NCBI RefSeq assembly: GCF_900188105.1
Contig: NZ_FZNP01000009.1
Coordinates: 248,001-312,000, forward strand
DNA length: 64,000 nt
Direction: 5' to 3'
DNA from: Actinomadura mexicana
GTDB lineage: Bacteria; Actinomycetota; Actinomycetes; Streptosporangiales; Streptosporangiaceae
In this document: positions 49,768 to 57,730 of the stretch, piece after piece
How positions within the stretch are numbered: position 1 is the first letter of the stretch
Layout of the letters: the number at the start of each line of letters is the position of its first letter
Notes under the pieces: generated by a model
What the model saw: only the letters and a program-made list of their open reading frames with translations
Database searches by the model: none
Told to the model about the DNA's origin: nothing
Program-made: the position numbers and the translations under genes

Positions 49768-50190
49768 TACATGGTCGTGGCCGATGAGCCGGGCGGGACC
49801 GGCCGGCCGGTGAAGGCGAAGTCCACCCCGAGGTAGCCGAAGGCGCGGCATGAGGAACGATGCGCCGGCGGCCGTGGAGATGCCGCCACTGGCGATCATC
49901 GCCCACTGGCCGCTCGACCCGGAACTGGTCTCGGAAACCTTCCTGCAAGGCGCCGAGGGAATCCTCCAGGCACGCACCGCCTGAGCACCGCCTCTGCCCG
50001 CAGGCACCCGAGAAGCTCCACGCGATCGGACCGAAGGCCACCCGCACCCAGAGCCCAGGGCGGGCGCCCTGCCGCCGACGCATCGTCGCGGCCCGCGCCC
50101 GCGGGATCACCGTGGAACAAATAGACATAGATGTCTGACAGTTGCGTAGATCTCCTTCTTCCGGCCGTTTCGCACCGCTAGATTATGATC
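49768..50190. other. Intergenic region before the second Ser/Thr kinase
   Basis: 423 nt. A possible 44-codon gene is at 49850-49984. ACCGGCCGGCCGGT at 49798-49811 is a 14-bp palindrome that could end the previous transcript. The last 60 nt are AT-richer, with TAGATT at 50179-50184 as a candidate -10 box. No other gene is seen. Confidence 0.4.
49850..49984 (+). CDS. Possible 44-aa small protein
   Basis: Starts MRNDAPAAVEMPPLAIIAH and continues WPLDPELVSETFLQGAE, ending LQARTA. Third positions are mostly G/C and GAAGG lies about 8 nt upstream. It may be a real mini-protein or a leftover of a longer gene. Confidence 0.3.
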   Translation: MRNDAPAAVEMPPLAIIAHWPLDPELVSETFLQGAEGILQARTA

Positions 50191-51738
50191 ATGAGCTGGG
50201 ACGGTGACGGGGTGCTGGCGGGCCGGTACCGGAATCTCGGCCGGATCGGCCAGGGCGGCATGGGTTCGGTGTGGCGCGCCCATGACACCGACCTCGACCG
50301 CGAGGTCGCCGTCAAGGAGCTCCGGGTGCCCGAACAGGTCACCGACCAGGAGCGGCGCGTCTGGTACGCCCGGATGGAACGCGAGGCCCGCGCCGCCGCC
50401 CGCCTGAGGCACACCGGCATCGTCACCGTCTATGACCGGGTGATGGGCCAGGACGGCCGGCCCTGGATCATCATGGAGCTGGTTCGCGGCCGCTCCCTCG
50501 AACAGCTGCTGGCCGAGCAGCGGGCGCTGCCCCCGAGCCAGGTCGCCGCGATCGGTCTCGCGATGCTGGACGCCCTCTCGGCCGCCCACGCCCAGGGCGT
50601 CGTCCACCGCGACGTCAAGCCCGCCAACGTGCTCCTCGAAGGCGACCGGGTCCTCCTCACCGACTTCGGCATCGCCGCGCTGGAGGGCGACGTCACCATC
50701 ACCCGTTCGGGCACGGTGCTGGGCACGCCCGCCTACATGTCCCCCGAACAGGTGGAGGGCAAGGCCGTCACCCCGGCCTCGGACCTGTGGTCCCTGGCCG
50801 CCACCCTGTACGCGGCGGTCGAGGGCCGCCGTCCGTTCGACGGGCCGAGTCATGGCGCCGTCTTCGTCGCGATCGCCACCCGGCAGCCACCACCGCCCCA
50901 GTGCGGCGGTCCGCTGGCGCAGGTCCTGAACGGCCTGCTGCGCAAGGACCCGAACGAACGGCTCTCCCCCGCCCAGATCCGCGACCTGCTGAACGGCGTC
51001 CTGGACCCCACCGCCGACACCGCGCAGACCGCGGCGGACACCGAACCACACTTCCCCCGCCGGCCGCCCCGCACCACGCTCCTCCACCCGCCCACCAGGG
51101 ACATCCCACCCCAGCGCTACCGGACTGCCCTCGTCAGAGCCGCCCTCCTGTGCACCGCGCTCGCCGTCCTGGCCTTCCTGACCGCGCCATGGAGGGGGAC
51201 CAGCGGCGAGCTTCCCCTGGAGCCGGTGACGGGCAGAGCGATCGTTCTGCTGCTGCCCGTCGTCGTCGCGTTCGTCCTCATGTGCGGGCTGTGGTTCCTG
51301 CCGCACCGGCCGACACTCGTCCTCGTGGTCGTGTCCACGATCCTCGGCGGCGTCCACGGGGAAGCCCTCATCGTGTTCACCTACCGGTGGTCCGGCAGGC
51401 TCCCGGTCGTCGACCCCAACGTCGGATTCGAGATCTCCTGGGTGCTGAGCACGCTCGCGTTCATGTTCGCCTTCGCAGCGGTGAACCCTTCACTCGCCGG
51501 ACGGTCGGCGGCCCCGCCCACCCGCGGCATCCTGCTCACCGTGGCCGTGCTCGTCGAAGGCCTGGTGGCCCTGCTGTGGGTCGTGCCCGTCTACGAGGTG
51601 GCAGGGTCGGGCCTGGACCTGGACTTCGACCACAGCACCAACCTTGTCGCCCTCCTCATGCTCCTGGGTCTGATCTGGCTCGGCATCCAGCCGTTCATCT
51701 GGTCGGGCAGGCTCAGAGGCGAGTTCTCCCGCCACTAG
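50191..51738 (+). CDS. Ser/Thr protein kinase with polytopic membrane C-terminus
   Basis: 515 aa from ATG 50191 (an ATG at 50185 is also in frame). No Shine-Dalgarno is visible and TAGATT ends 6 nt upstream of 50191, so the mRNA may be leaderless. Kinase domain about 12-270: RIGQGGMGSVW, VAVKEL, HRDVKPANVLL, DFG, GTPAYMSPEQ. After a Pro-rich linker, about six TM helices fill 315-505, an unusual end for a PknB-type kinase, which normally has one TM. The kinase half is a close paralogue of that at 10858-12249. Confidence 0.9.
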   Translation: MSWDGDGVLAGRYRNLGRIGQGGMGSVWRAHDTDLDREVAVKELRVPEQVTDQERRVWYARMEREARAAARLRHTGIVTVYDRVMGQDGRPWIIMELVRGRSLEQLLAEQRALPPSQVAAIGLAMLDALSAAHAQGVVHRDVKPANVLLEGDRVLLTDFGIAALEGDVTITRSGTVLGTPAYMSPEQVEGKAVTPASDLWSLAATLYAAVEGRRPFDGPSHGAVFVAIATRQPPPPQCGGPLAQVLNGLLRKDPNERLSPAQIRDLLNGVLDPTADTAQTAADTEPHFPRRPPRTTLLHPPTRDIPPQRYRTALVRAALLCTALAVLAFLTAPWRGTSGELPLEPVTGRAIVLLLPVVVAFVLMCGLWFLPHRPTLVLVVVSTILGGVHGEALIVFTYRWSGRLPVVDPNVGFEISWVLSTLAFMFAFAAVNPSLAGRSAAPPTRGILLTVAVLVEGLVALLWVVPVYEVAGSGLDLDFDHSTNLVALLMLLGLIWLGIQPFIWSGRLRGEFSRH

Positions 51739-51815
51739 ACAGGCAGAAGCCTCCCCAGTCCCCTTCCCGCACCGCGTCATGTTCGGGTGACCTGGTCCAT
51801 GTGACCGCGGGGCGT

Positions 51816-51853
51816 AGGTGGTGCCGCAGCGCGCCAGGCCTGCGGCACCACCT
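51816..51853. terminator. Bidirectional terminator-like hairpin
   Basis: AGGTGGTGCCGCAG (51816-51829) and its exact complement (51840-51853) form a 14-bp stem with a 10-nt loop between convergent genes: 78 nt after the kinase stop and 6 nt from the reductase stop. Confidence 0.75.
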
Positions 51854-51858
51854 TTCGC

Positions 51859-52479
51859 TCAGGACGCCGCGCGGTAGGTCACGTGCATGACCTGGCCGGC
51901 CGCCCGCGAATCCACCTGTTCGAGCCTCAGGGGCGGGACGCCCTCGAAGAGCCGCGTGCCGGCGCCGAGCGTGAGCGGCGCGATGTGCAACCGCATCTCG
52001 TCGACCAGGCCGGCGGTCAGGTACTGGTTGATGGTGGTCGCGCCGCCCATGATCATGACGTCGCCGTCGCCGGCCGCCGCGCGCGCCCGCGCCAGTGCCG
52101 CCTCGATTCCGTCGGTGACGAAGTGGTACGTGGTGCCGCCGTCCATCGGCTCCGGCCCGCGCGCGTGGTGGGTGAGCACGAAGACCGGGGCGTGGAAGGG
52201 AGGGTCGTCCCCCCACCAGCCGTTCCACTGCCGGTCCCACTCGCCGCGCACCGGGCCGAACATGTTGCGCCCCATGATGACCGCGCCCGCGGTGGCCATC
52301 CGGTCGGCCTCGGCCCGGTTCTCCTCGGGCGTCTCTATGAACCAGGCGTGCAGCCTGTCACCCCAGCCGTCGCCGCCGTCGTCGCCGAACGGGCGTTCCT
52401 CGGTCTGGTTCGGACCGGCCGAGTACCCGTCGGCCGAAATCGTGATGTCGCAGATGACTCTGCCCGTCTTCCCGGTCAT
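51859..52479 (-). CDS. Dihydrofolate-reductase/RibD C-terminal-fold reductase
   Basis: 206 aa from ATG 52479 (GAGGAGAGGG upstream). ICDITISADGYSAG opens the fold. AGAVIMGRNMFGPVRGEW, PVFVLTHHARGP and VMIMGGATTINQYLTAGLVDE are the NADPH-binding landmarks of the YwjB/YyaP-type DHFR-like family common in actinomycetes. True folate reduction is unlikely; the substrate is unknown. It forms an operon with the DUF6069 gene upstream and is divergent from a TetR gene. Confidence 0.85.
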   Translation of the reverse strand: MTGKTGRVICDITISADGYSAGPNQTEERPFGDDGGDGWGDRLHAWFIETPEENRAEADRMATAGAVIMGRNMFGPVRGEWDRQWNGWWGDDPPFHAPVFVLTHHARGPEPMDGGTTYHFVTDGIEAALARARAAAGDGDVMIMGGATTINQYLTAGLVDEMRLHIAPLTLGAGTRLFEGVPPLRLEQVDSRAAGQVMHVTYRAAS

Positions 52480-52526
52480 CGCCCTCTCCTCCTCGGTCGT
52501 CTCGCTGTCGTGCATCGGGTCGGTCG

Positions 52527-52979
52527 CTATCGGGTGCGGGCGGGCAGCCGGGCGGCGACGAGGGGGATGACGATCGACGCGGCCACGAGGTGGGCGGCGA
52601 TCAGGGTGAGCCTCGTCCCGGCCGTCGCCGAGATGATCAGGTCGGGGACGATCGACAGCGCGGTGAGGACGGCGGTGGCCGCGAGGAACGTGCGCCTGGG
52701 CGACGCGGCCCAGCGGCGCAGCGCCACGGCCAGCAGCACGCCGATCGCGCTGAACAGCAGCGTCAGCTGGGTGAAGCCGAGCAGCGGGATCGGCTCGCCG
52801 TCGATCTCCAGGGGCACCCCCGCGCCCCTGCCGGCCGCGGCGACGGCGGTGGTGGCCGCGGCGGCGGCGACGCAGCCGAACAGGCCGGCGCGCCACATCG
52901 GGACGGTGCGGGGGGCGGTCGGGGCGGCGGCCACCGGGGCCTGGACGGTGCCGACGCTGGAGGTGACGTTGCTCGTCAT
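52527..52979 (-). CDS. DUF6069-like four-TM membrane protein
   Basis: 150 aa. Four hydrophobic helices: WRAGLFGCVAAAAATTAVAA, GFTQLTLLFSAIGVLLAVAL, FLAATAVLTALSIVPDLI and LTLIAAHLVAASIVIPLVAA, with VPLEIDGEPIP between the first two. The layout matches the DUF6069 group of actinobacterial integral membrane proteins. No enzymatic residues are seen. It starts head-to-head with the TetR gene and is probably repressed by it. Confidence 0.75.
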   Translation of the reverse strand: MTSNVTSSVGTVQAPVAAAPTAPRTVPMWRAGLFGCVAAAAATTAVAAAGRGAGVPLEIDGEPIPLLGFTQLTLLFSAIGVLLAVALRRWAASPRRTFLAATAVLTALSIVPDLIISATAGTRLTLIAAHLVAASIVIPLVAARLPARTR

Positions 52980-53026
52980 GGTCTGGCCTGACCTTTCACT
53001 GGGGGGAGGCGTCCACTAGATACTAA

Positions 53027-53041
53027 GTGTCCACCGGACAC
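53027..53041. promoter_or_regulatory. TetR operator candidate, GTGTCC-ACC-GGACAC
   Basis: A perfect 6-bp inverted repeat with 3-nt spacer in the 111-nt divergent gap. A further GACACAT half-site repeat follows at about 53055-53061. It is probably bound by the adjacent TetR regulator to control both directions. Confidence 0.55.
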
Positions 53042-53090
53042 ATGATGTAAGCTAGACACATCGGTGCCGGGTTGACAAGAGGGTGGTGGG

Positions 53091-53765
53091 ATGAAGGCGC
53101 TCTGGGATCTCAGCGGCCGGCCGGAGAAGCGGCCGCGCATGCCGCTCTCGGTGTCCGCGATCGTCGAGGCGGCCATCGCGGTCGCCGACACCGAGGGCAT
53201 CGAGGCGGTCTCCATGCAGCGCGTCGCCACCGCTCTCGGCTTCACCAAGATGTCGCTCTACCGCCACGTCTCGAACAAGTCCGAGCTGCTCAGCATCATG
53301 ATCGACACGGCGGTGGGAGAGCCGCCCGACCTGGGCGAGGTGCCCGGCGGCTGGCGGGCCCGGCTGGAGGAGTTCGTCCGGCGGCTCGCCGAGGTCTGGC
53401 GGCGGCACCCCTGGCTGCCCACCGTCACCGTGGGCGCCCGTGTCATGGGCCCCCGCGAGGCCGGGTGGACCGAGAGCGCGATGGCCGCGCTGGCCGGAAC
53501 CGGTCTCACCGGCGACGAGCGCATGGCCGCCGCGTTCCTGCTGTTCGGGCACGTCCGCACCACCCAGTCGATGACCACGGCCGGCACCCAGGCCTGGTCG
53601 GGCGGCAGCGAGACGGCCGCACTGATCCGCGGCCGGGCGGACCTGTTCCCCGAGCTCAGCAAGGCGTTGAGCGGCCCCACCCCGACCCTGGACGACAACG
53701 CCCGCGCCTTCGGCCTGGACCGCCTCCTGGACGGCCTGGCCGTCCTCATCGAGGAGCGGTCATGA
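53091..53765 (+). CDS. TetR family regulator with TetR_C-type ligand domain
   Basis: 224 aa. Helix-turn-helix at about 20-62 (IAVADTEGIEAVSMQRVATA, LGFTKMSLYRHVSNKSEL). The C-terminal domain (LEEFVRRLAEVWRRHPWLPT, FGHVRTTQSM) is the tetracycline-repressor-like class common in actinomycetes. The NTF2-like gene overlaps its stop by 4 nt. Likely targets are itself, the NTF2-like gene and the divergent DUF6069-reductase operon. Confidence 0.9.
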   Translation: MKALWDLSGRPEKRPRMPLSVSAIVEAAIAVADTEGIEAVSMQRVATALGFTKMSLYRHVSNKSELLSIMIDTAVGEPPDLGEVPGGWRARLEEFVRRLAEVWRRHPWLPTVTVGARVMGPREAGWTESAMAALAGTGLTGDERMAAAFLLFGHVRTTQSMTTAGTQAWSGGSETAALIRGRADLFPELSKALSGPTPTLDDNARAFGLDRLLDGLAVLIEERS

Positions 53766-54154
53766 CCCCCCGCAGGCTGGCCGCGGACTATCTCGCCGCC
53801 CTGGAGCGCGGCGACCTGGAGGGCGTGCTCGCGCTCTTCCACCCTGAGGCGATCGTCCACTCCCCGCTGTACGGGCCGCTGCCCGCCGCGGAGTTCTACC
53901 CGAGGCTGCTGGCCGACACGGGCCGCTCCGAACTCCACCTTCGCGGCGTCACCCAGGGCGAACGGCTCGTCGGCGTCTGGTTCCGCTTCGACTGGACGCT
54001 GTCCTCGGGCACCGCGGCCGGCTTCGAGTGCGTGGACATGCTGGAGCTCGACGGCGAGGGCCTGATCACGACACTGCGCATCTTCTACGACACCGCGACC
54101 ACCCGCACGGCGTTCGAACGCGCCACGGGTGGCTCCTGGCGCCACACCACCTGA
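53762..54154 (+). CDS. NTF2/SnoaL-like fold protein
   Basis: 130 aa from ATG 53762 (ATGA overlap). RRLAADYLAALERGDLEGVL followed by ALFHPEAIVHSPLYGPLP, then VGVWFRFDWTLSSGTAAGFE and a C-terminal strand ITTLRIFYDT are typical of the cone-shaped SnoaL-like fold. Members are small-molecule isomerases, hydrolases or binders; the function here is unknown. Coupled to the TetR gene, it may bind the same ligand. Confidence 0.82.
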   Translation: MTPRRLAADYLAALERGDLEGVLALFHPEAIVHSPLYGPLPAAEFYPRLLADTGRSELHLRGVTQGERLVGVWFRFDWTLSSGTAAGFECVDMLELDGEGLITTLRIFYDTATTRTAFERATGGSWRHTT

Positions 54155-54342
54155 CATCACCGGCGTGCCAGCGCCCCCGGCCGAGGCGCGCCTGCCCCGG
54201 CCGCCGGAGGGCGGACGGGCTGAGGCGGGTCTCACGCCGTCAGCGAGTGCTCGGCTTCCTCACCGGACGCTGCGGGTCCATCCATCCTGACCGGGGCATT
54301 CGGTGCATCGCCGACCGCTTGGACAACCGCCCGGCGGCGCGC

Positions 54343-54359
54343 CACAACGGTCGGTTGTG
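54343..54359. promoter_or_regulatory. LysR-type binding site candidate
   Basis: CACAAC-GGTCG-GTTGTG is a perfect 6-bp inverted repeat, 18 nt before the LysR start codon, fitting the T-N11-A symmetry of autoregulating LysR proteins. Confidence 0.5.
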
Positions 54360-54377
54360 CGCGCCTAGGGTGAACCG

Positions 54378-55349
54378 GTGGACACCGAGGCATTGCGATC
54401 GTTCGTCCGGGCGGCCGAGCTCGGGCAGTTGCAGCATGCGGCCGACGAGCTGGGCGTGACGCAGCAGGCGGTCTCCAAGCGGATCGCCGCCCTGGAGCGC
54501 GATCTGGAAGTCCGCCTCTTCACACGGACCTCCCGCGGGGTAGAGCTGACGCTCGACGGCCAGGCGTTCCTCCCCCACGCGCGGAGCGTCGTCGCAGGTG
54601 TCGAGCGCGCCGTCGCCGCGGTCAGGCCGGGGTCGCGTGCCCTTCGGATCGACGTTCTCGGCTACCGAAGCGCCCAGGCCGTGGTTCTGCACGAGTACTG
54701 GAGGTCGCGGCCCGGGTCCGACCTCGACCTGGTGACCCTCAGGGTCGACGACCCGCGCGTGGCGGTCGCCGCCGTCCAGGCAGGCGATATCGACGCCTCG
54801 TTCCGCACGGTCACCGACCCGGCCGTCCTGCCGCCCGGCGTGCGGATGGTGCACGCGTTCGACTCCCCGCTGGAACTGCTCGTCGGCCCGAGGCATCCGC
54901 TCGCCTCCGCGCGGAAACTGGCGCCACCGCAGCTGCGCGGGCAACGGATATGGGTGCCGGGCATCGCACCCCGAAGCGAATGGGGAGAGTTCTACGACCA
55001 GCTCGCCACCGAGTTCGACCTGCGCATCGACGCGGCGGGCCCGCATTTCGGGGACGAGGTGCTCCTGGACACTCTCGCGGACTCCGCGCAGGTGGCGACT
55101 CTGGTCGGGGCACGCGACCGGTACCTGTGGCCCACGAGCCACGACCTGCGCCGCATCCCCATCGTGGAGACCCTCGCGTACCCGCTCTCGCTCATGATTC
55201 CGAGGACGAATCCGCACCCGGAACTGCGGGGGATCATCACCCACCTCGGGTGCACGCCAAGGCTTCCTGGCGCGGTCTGGCTCCCGTCCTGGGCGAGGGC
55301 GCGCGGCAGCGGCGGTATCGCGAACGGTCGCCTGACGAAGGTGAAATGA
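54378..55349 (+). CDS. LysR family regulator
   Basis: 323 aa from GTG 54378. The N-terminal winged helix is LRSFVRAAELGQLQHAADEL followed by GVTQQAVSKRIAALERDLEVRLF (about 28-50). The effector-binding domain (about 88-295) contains LGYRSAQAVVLHEYWRSRPG and VGPRHPLASARKLAPPQ. The co-inducer is unknown. An acetyltransferase gene starts 40 nt downstream on the same strand. Confidence 0.9.
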   Translation: MDTEALRSFVRAAELGQLQHAADELGVTQQAVSKRIAALERDLEVRLFTRTSRGVELTLDGQAFLPHARSVVAGVERAVAAVRPGSRALRIDVLGYRSAQAVVLHEYWRSRPGSDLDLVTLRVDDPRVAVAAVQAGDIDASFRTVTDPAVLPPGVRMVHAFDSPLELLVGPRHPLASARKLAPPQLRGQRIWVPGIAPRSEWGEFYDQLATEFDLRIDAAGPHFGDEVLLDTLADSAQVATLVGARDRYLWPTSHDLRRIPIVETLAYPLSLMIPRTNPHPELRGIITHLGCTPRLPGAVWLPSWARARGSGGIANGRLTKVK

Positions 55350-55389
55350 CCGGCTCATCCAGTCACCGCTCCACCAGGAAGGATCGCCC

Positions 55390-55932
55390 ATGCCCAGCGA
55401 CCGCCTCATGCGCATCCACGGCGCGCAGTTTCAGGCCATGGCCGCGAGGTTCCTGCGGGCCACCGAGCTCACCTCGCGCCTGAACGTCCTGCCCTTCGAG
55501 GACGAAGCGGGCAAGGCCGACCTGTTCGAGCAGATCCTCGGCAGGCCGCTGCCGGCGGGAGTCACGGTCCATCCGCCCTTCTACACCGACCACGGCCTCC
55601 GCCTGGACCTCGCGGAGCGCGTGTTCGTCAACCAGAACTGCACCTTCCTGGACTACGCCGGCATCCGGCTCGGCGAGCGCGTGATGATCGGGCCGAAGGC
55701 CACGTTCATCACCGTCGGGCACCCGGTCGATCCCGGGGAGCGCCGGGAGTGGCTGACCGGCGGGCCCATCGACGTGGCGGAGAACGTGTGGATCGGCGCC
55801 GGCGCCACGATCCTGCCCGGCGTCAGCATCGGCCGCGACTCCGTGGTCGCCGCCGGCGCGGTCGTGGCCGACGACGTTCCGCCGGCGAGCCTGGTGACCG
55901 GCGGCAAGGCGGCCCTCCAGCGGCAGTGGTGA
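55390..55932 (+). CDS. Sugar O-acetyltransferase, left-handed beta-helix (maltose/galactoside acetyltransferase type)
   Basis: 180 aa; AGGAAGGA precedes the ATG. The N-terminal helical cap (about 10-55) is followed by hexapeptide-repeat coils: IRLGERVMIGPKATFITVGHP, IDVAENVWIGAGATILPGVS, IGRDSVVAAGAVVADDVPPA. His in TVGHPVD is the family's catalytic base. It transfers acetyl from acetyl-CoA to a sugar or similar hydroxyl. Probably under the preceding LysR regulator. Confidence 0.9.
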   Translation: MPSDRLMRIHGAQFQAMAARFLRATELTSRLNVLPFEDEAGKADLFEQILGRPLPAGVTVHPPFYTDHGLRLDLAERVFVNQNCTFLDYAGIRLGERVMIGPKATFITVGHPVDPGERREWLTGGPIDVAENVWIGAGATILPGVSIGRDSVVAAGAVVADDVPPASLVTGGKAALQRQW

Positions 55933-55947
55933 CGGCCTCCCTCGCTA

Positions 55948-55959
55948 CTACATGTGTAG
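55948..55959. promoter_or_regulatory. CTAC-N4-GTAG dyad upstream of the TerB-like gene (BlaI-type site)
   Basis: CTACATGTGTAG within ACTAC-N4-GTAGCA. An almost identical site lies at 58737-58748; TACA/TGTA-type dyads of this size are typical of BlaI/MecI/CopY repressors, and a blaI-like gene lies between the two sites. Confidence 0.6.
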
Positions 55960-56006
55960 CAGGGGGGCTAGGGTCGGAAGGGACGACCGACGAGCGGAGG
56001 ATCACG

Positions 56007-56462
56007 ATGCCTTTCTGGGACAAGCTGCGCGACTCCACCCAGAGCTTGCAGACGCAGCTGCTCAGCAGGAAGAACGAACTGAAGAGCGGAGCGTTCCGGG
56101 ACGCGAGCATGGCGATGTGCGCGCTGGTCGCGGCGGCCGACGGCAGCGTGGACCCGTCCGAACGGCAGCGGACCGCGTCCCTGATCGCCTCCAACGAGGT
56201 GCTGCAGAACTTCCCCGCCGACGACCTGCAGCGGCGGTTCAACGACTACGTGTCCAAGCTCACCGCCGACTTCGACTTCGGGAAGGTGGCGGTCCTGCAG
56301 GACATCGGCAAGACGAAGAAGAAGCCCGCCGAGGCGCGCGCCGTCATCCAGATCGGCATCGTGATCGGCGGTGCGGACGGGCACTTCGACGACAGCGAGA
56401 AGGCCGTCGTCCGCGAGGCGTGCTTCGCCGCCGGCCTCGATCCCGCCGAGTTCGAGCTCTGA
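56007..56462 (+). CDS. TerB-family tellurite-resistance-like protein
   Basis: 151 aa from ATG 56007 with GCGGAGG upstream. All-helical TerB fold: ASMAMCALVAAADGSVDPSE (34-53) and VIQIGIVIGGADGHFDDSEK (113-132) are duplicated acidic D-G-x-[VF]-D-x-SE loops that should bind a divalent metal. TerB proteins link metal/stress response with membrane complexes. A BlaI-type site precedes it, suggesting it belongs to the metal-related regulon with the CDF transporter. Confidence 0.88.
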   Translation: MPFWDKLRDSTQSLQTQLLSRKNELKSGAFRDASMAMCALVAAADGSVDPSERQRTASLIASNEVLQNFPADDLQRRFNDYVSKLTADFDFGKVAVLQDIGKTKKKPAEARAVIQIGIVIGGADGHFDDSEKAVVREACFAAGLDPAEFEL

Positions 56463-56471
56463 CGGCTCCCG

Positions 56472-57362
56472 TCACCGGAACGCGAGCAGCGACACCAGGA
56501 GCGACACGAGAACGTGGTCCAGCTGGAGGGTCGCGGCGGTCAGCGACCCGGTGACGACGCCGTTGCCCATGAACAGCAGCGGGCCGGCGACCGCGTTCTT
56601 GGCCGGTGCCGTGCCCAGCAGCGCCTCGACGCGTTCGACGACCCCGGACTCGGCGAACGCGCTCGCCGGCCCGGGGTCGCGCGGCTGCGCGAGGGCGACC
56701 TTCGCGATCGTCCGGGCGACGGCGGCGCGGTCGCCGGTCGCCTCCGCGGCGTCCTCGTCCGCCCAGCGTTCCGTCGCCAGCCGCAACCGGGCGGCCAGGG
56801 GCCGCAGCGGCGGCAGGACGGCCGAGGCGAGGGTGCCGGCGGCGAGGTAGCGGTGGTGCCGGTGCCTGAGGTGGGACGTCTCGTGCTGGAAGACGACGTG
56901 GAGCTCCTCGGACGTCAGACCACGCAGCAGGCCCCGGGAGACCAGGACCCCGCCGCGCCGGCCCGGGATCGCGACGGCGATCGGGACATCGGTGTCGAGG
57001 GGCTCGCGGGCGTCCGCCCGAGCGGTACGGAGCGCGGCCGCCCAGCGGGCGGTGGCCCTGCCCGCGGCCGCCGGCCCGGCGGCCGACAGCAGGGCCGCCG
57101 GAATCCCCACCGCGTCCGGGACCGGGCGGTCGTCACCGAACAGCGCCCATTCGGGGACGTGCGCCGCGGCGGACGGCGCCAGCGTCGCCGCGTAGTTGAC
57201 GGCCACGAAGAAGCCGGTGCCGAGCGCGGCCACGGCGGTCATCGCCCCGGTCGTCGCCAGCAGCCGCGCCGACCAGGACGGATGGAGCCGCAACGGCGCC
57301 TTCGCCAGCGCGGCGCTCAACGTCAGCATGATGGCGAGGGGCAGGAAGGTGAACCAGTTCAC
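56472..57362 (-). CDS. M56-family (BlaR1/MecR1-type) membrane zinc metalloprotease
   Basis: 296 aa. Three N-terminal TM helices (FTFLPLAIMLTLSAALA and two more before residue 120). The zinc motif is HETSHLRH (HExxH), preceded by SEELHVVF and followed by a Glu in TERWADEDAAEA. A C-terminal hydrophobic stretch may anchor the protein. It lacks the penicillin-binding sensor domain of BlaR1, so it is a protease only. It overlaps the BlaI gene by 4 nt; it probably cleaves or triggers loss of BlaI after a signal. Confidence 0.88.
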   Translation of the reverse strand: MNWFTFLPLAIMLTLSAALAKAPLRLHPSWSARLLATTGAMTAVAALGTGFFVAVNYAATLAPSAAAHVPEWALFGDDRPVPDAVGIPAALLSAAGPAAAGRATARWAAALRTARADAREPLDTDVPIAVAIPGRRGGVLVSRGLLRGLTSEELHVVFQHETSHLRHRHHRYLAAGTLASAVLPPLRPLAARLRLATERWADEDAAEATGDRAAVARTIAKVALAQPRDPGPASAFAESGVVERVEALLGTAPAKNAVAGPLLFMGNGVVTGSLTAATLQLDHVLVSLLVSLLAFR

Positions 57363-57730
57363 CCGCCGGCCTCCGGAGGGTCGAGGAACTCGCGCAGCCT
57401 CCGCGCGTCCTCGGCGCTGAGCGACCGCGCGAACCGGTTCAGCACGTTCCCCGGGTCGCTGGCGTGCCGCAGGTGGTCGTGCATGCGCCCCGCCACCAGC
57501 TCGGACTCGTCGACGGCCAGCCGGTACCGGTAGTGCCGGCCCGCCCGGGTGCGCGAGACCAGCTTCTTCCCGTGCAGCCGGTGCAGGATGGTGTTCACCG
57601 TCGTGTAGGCGGGATCACCGTCCAGCCGCTCCACCAGCTCGGCGGTACTGGCCGCCCCGCCGAGCCCGGCCAGCGCGGCGAGCACCTCTGCCTCCAGCTG
57701 CCCGAGCGGCCTGCGCGGCACCGTCCTCAA
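57359..57730 (-). CDS. BlaI/MecI/CopY family repressor
   Basis: 123 aa from TTG 57730, which overlaps the CDF stop (TTGA); GTG 57721 is an alternative start. The winged helix LGQLEAEVLAALAGLGGAAS and DPAYTTVNTILHRLHGKKLV with wing RAGRHYRYRLA is the BlaI class. The C-terminal dimer segment is FARSLSAEDARRLREFLD. In M56-BlaI pairs the protease relieves repression. Its likely operators are the CTAC-N4-GTAG sites at 55948-55959 and 58737-58748. Confidence 0.9.
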   Translation of the reverse strand: MRTVPRRPLGQLEAEVLAALAGLGGAASTAELVERLDGDPAYTTVNTILHRLHGKKLVSRTRAGRHYRYRLAVDESELVAGRMHDHLRHASDPGNVLNRFARSLSAEDARRLREFLDPPEAGG

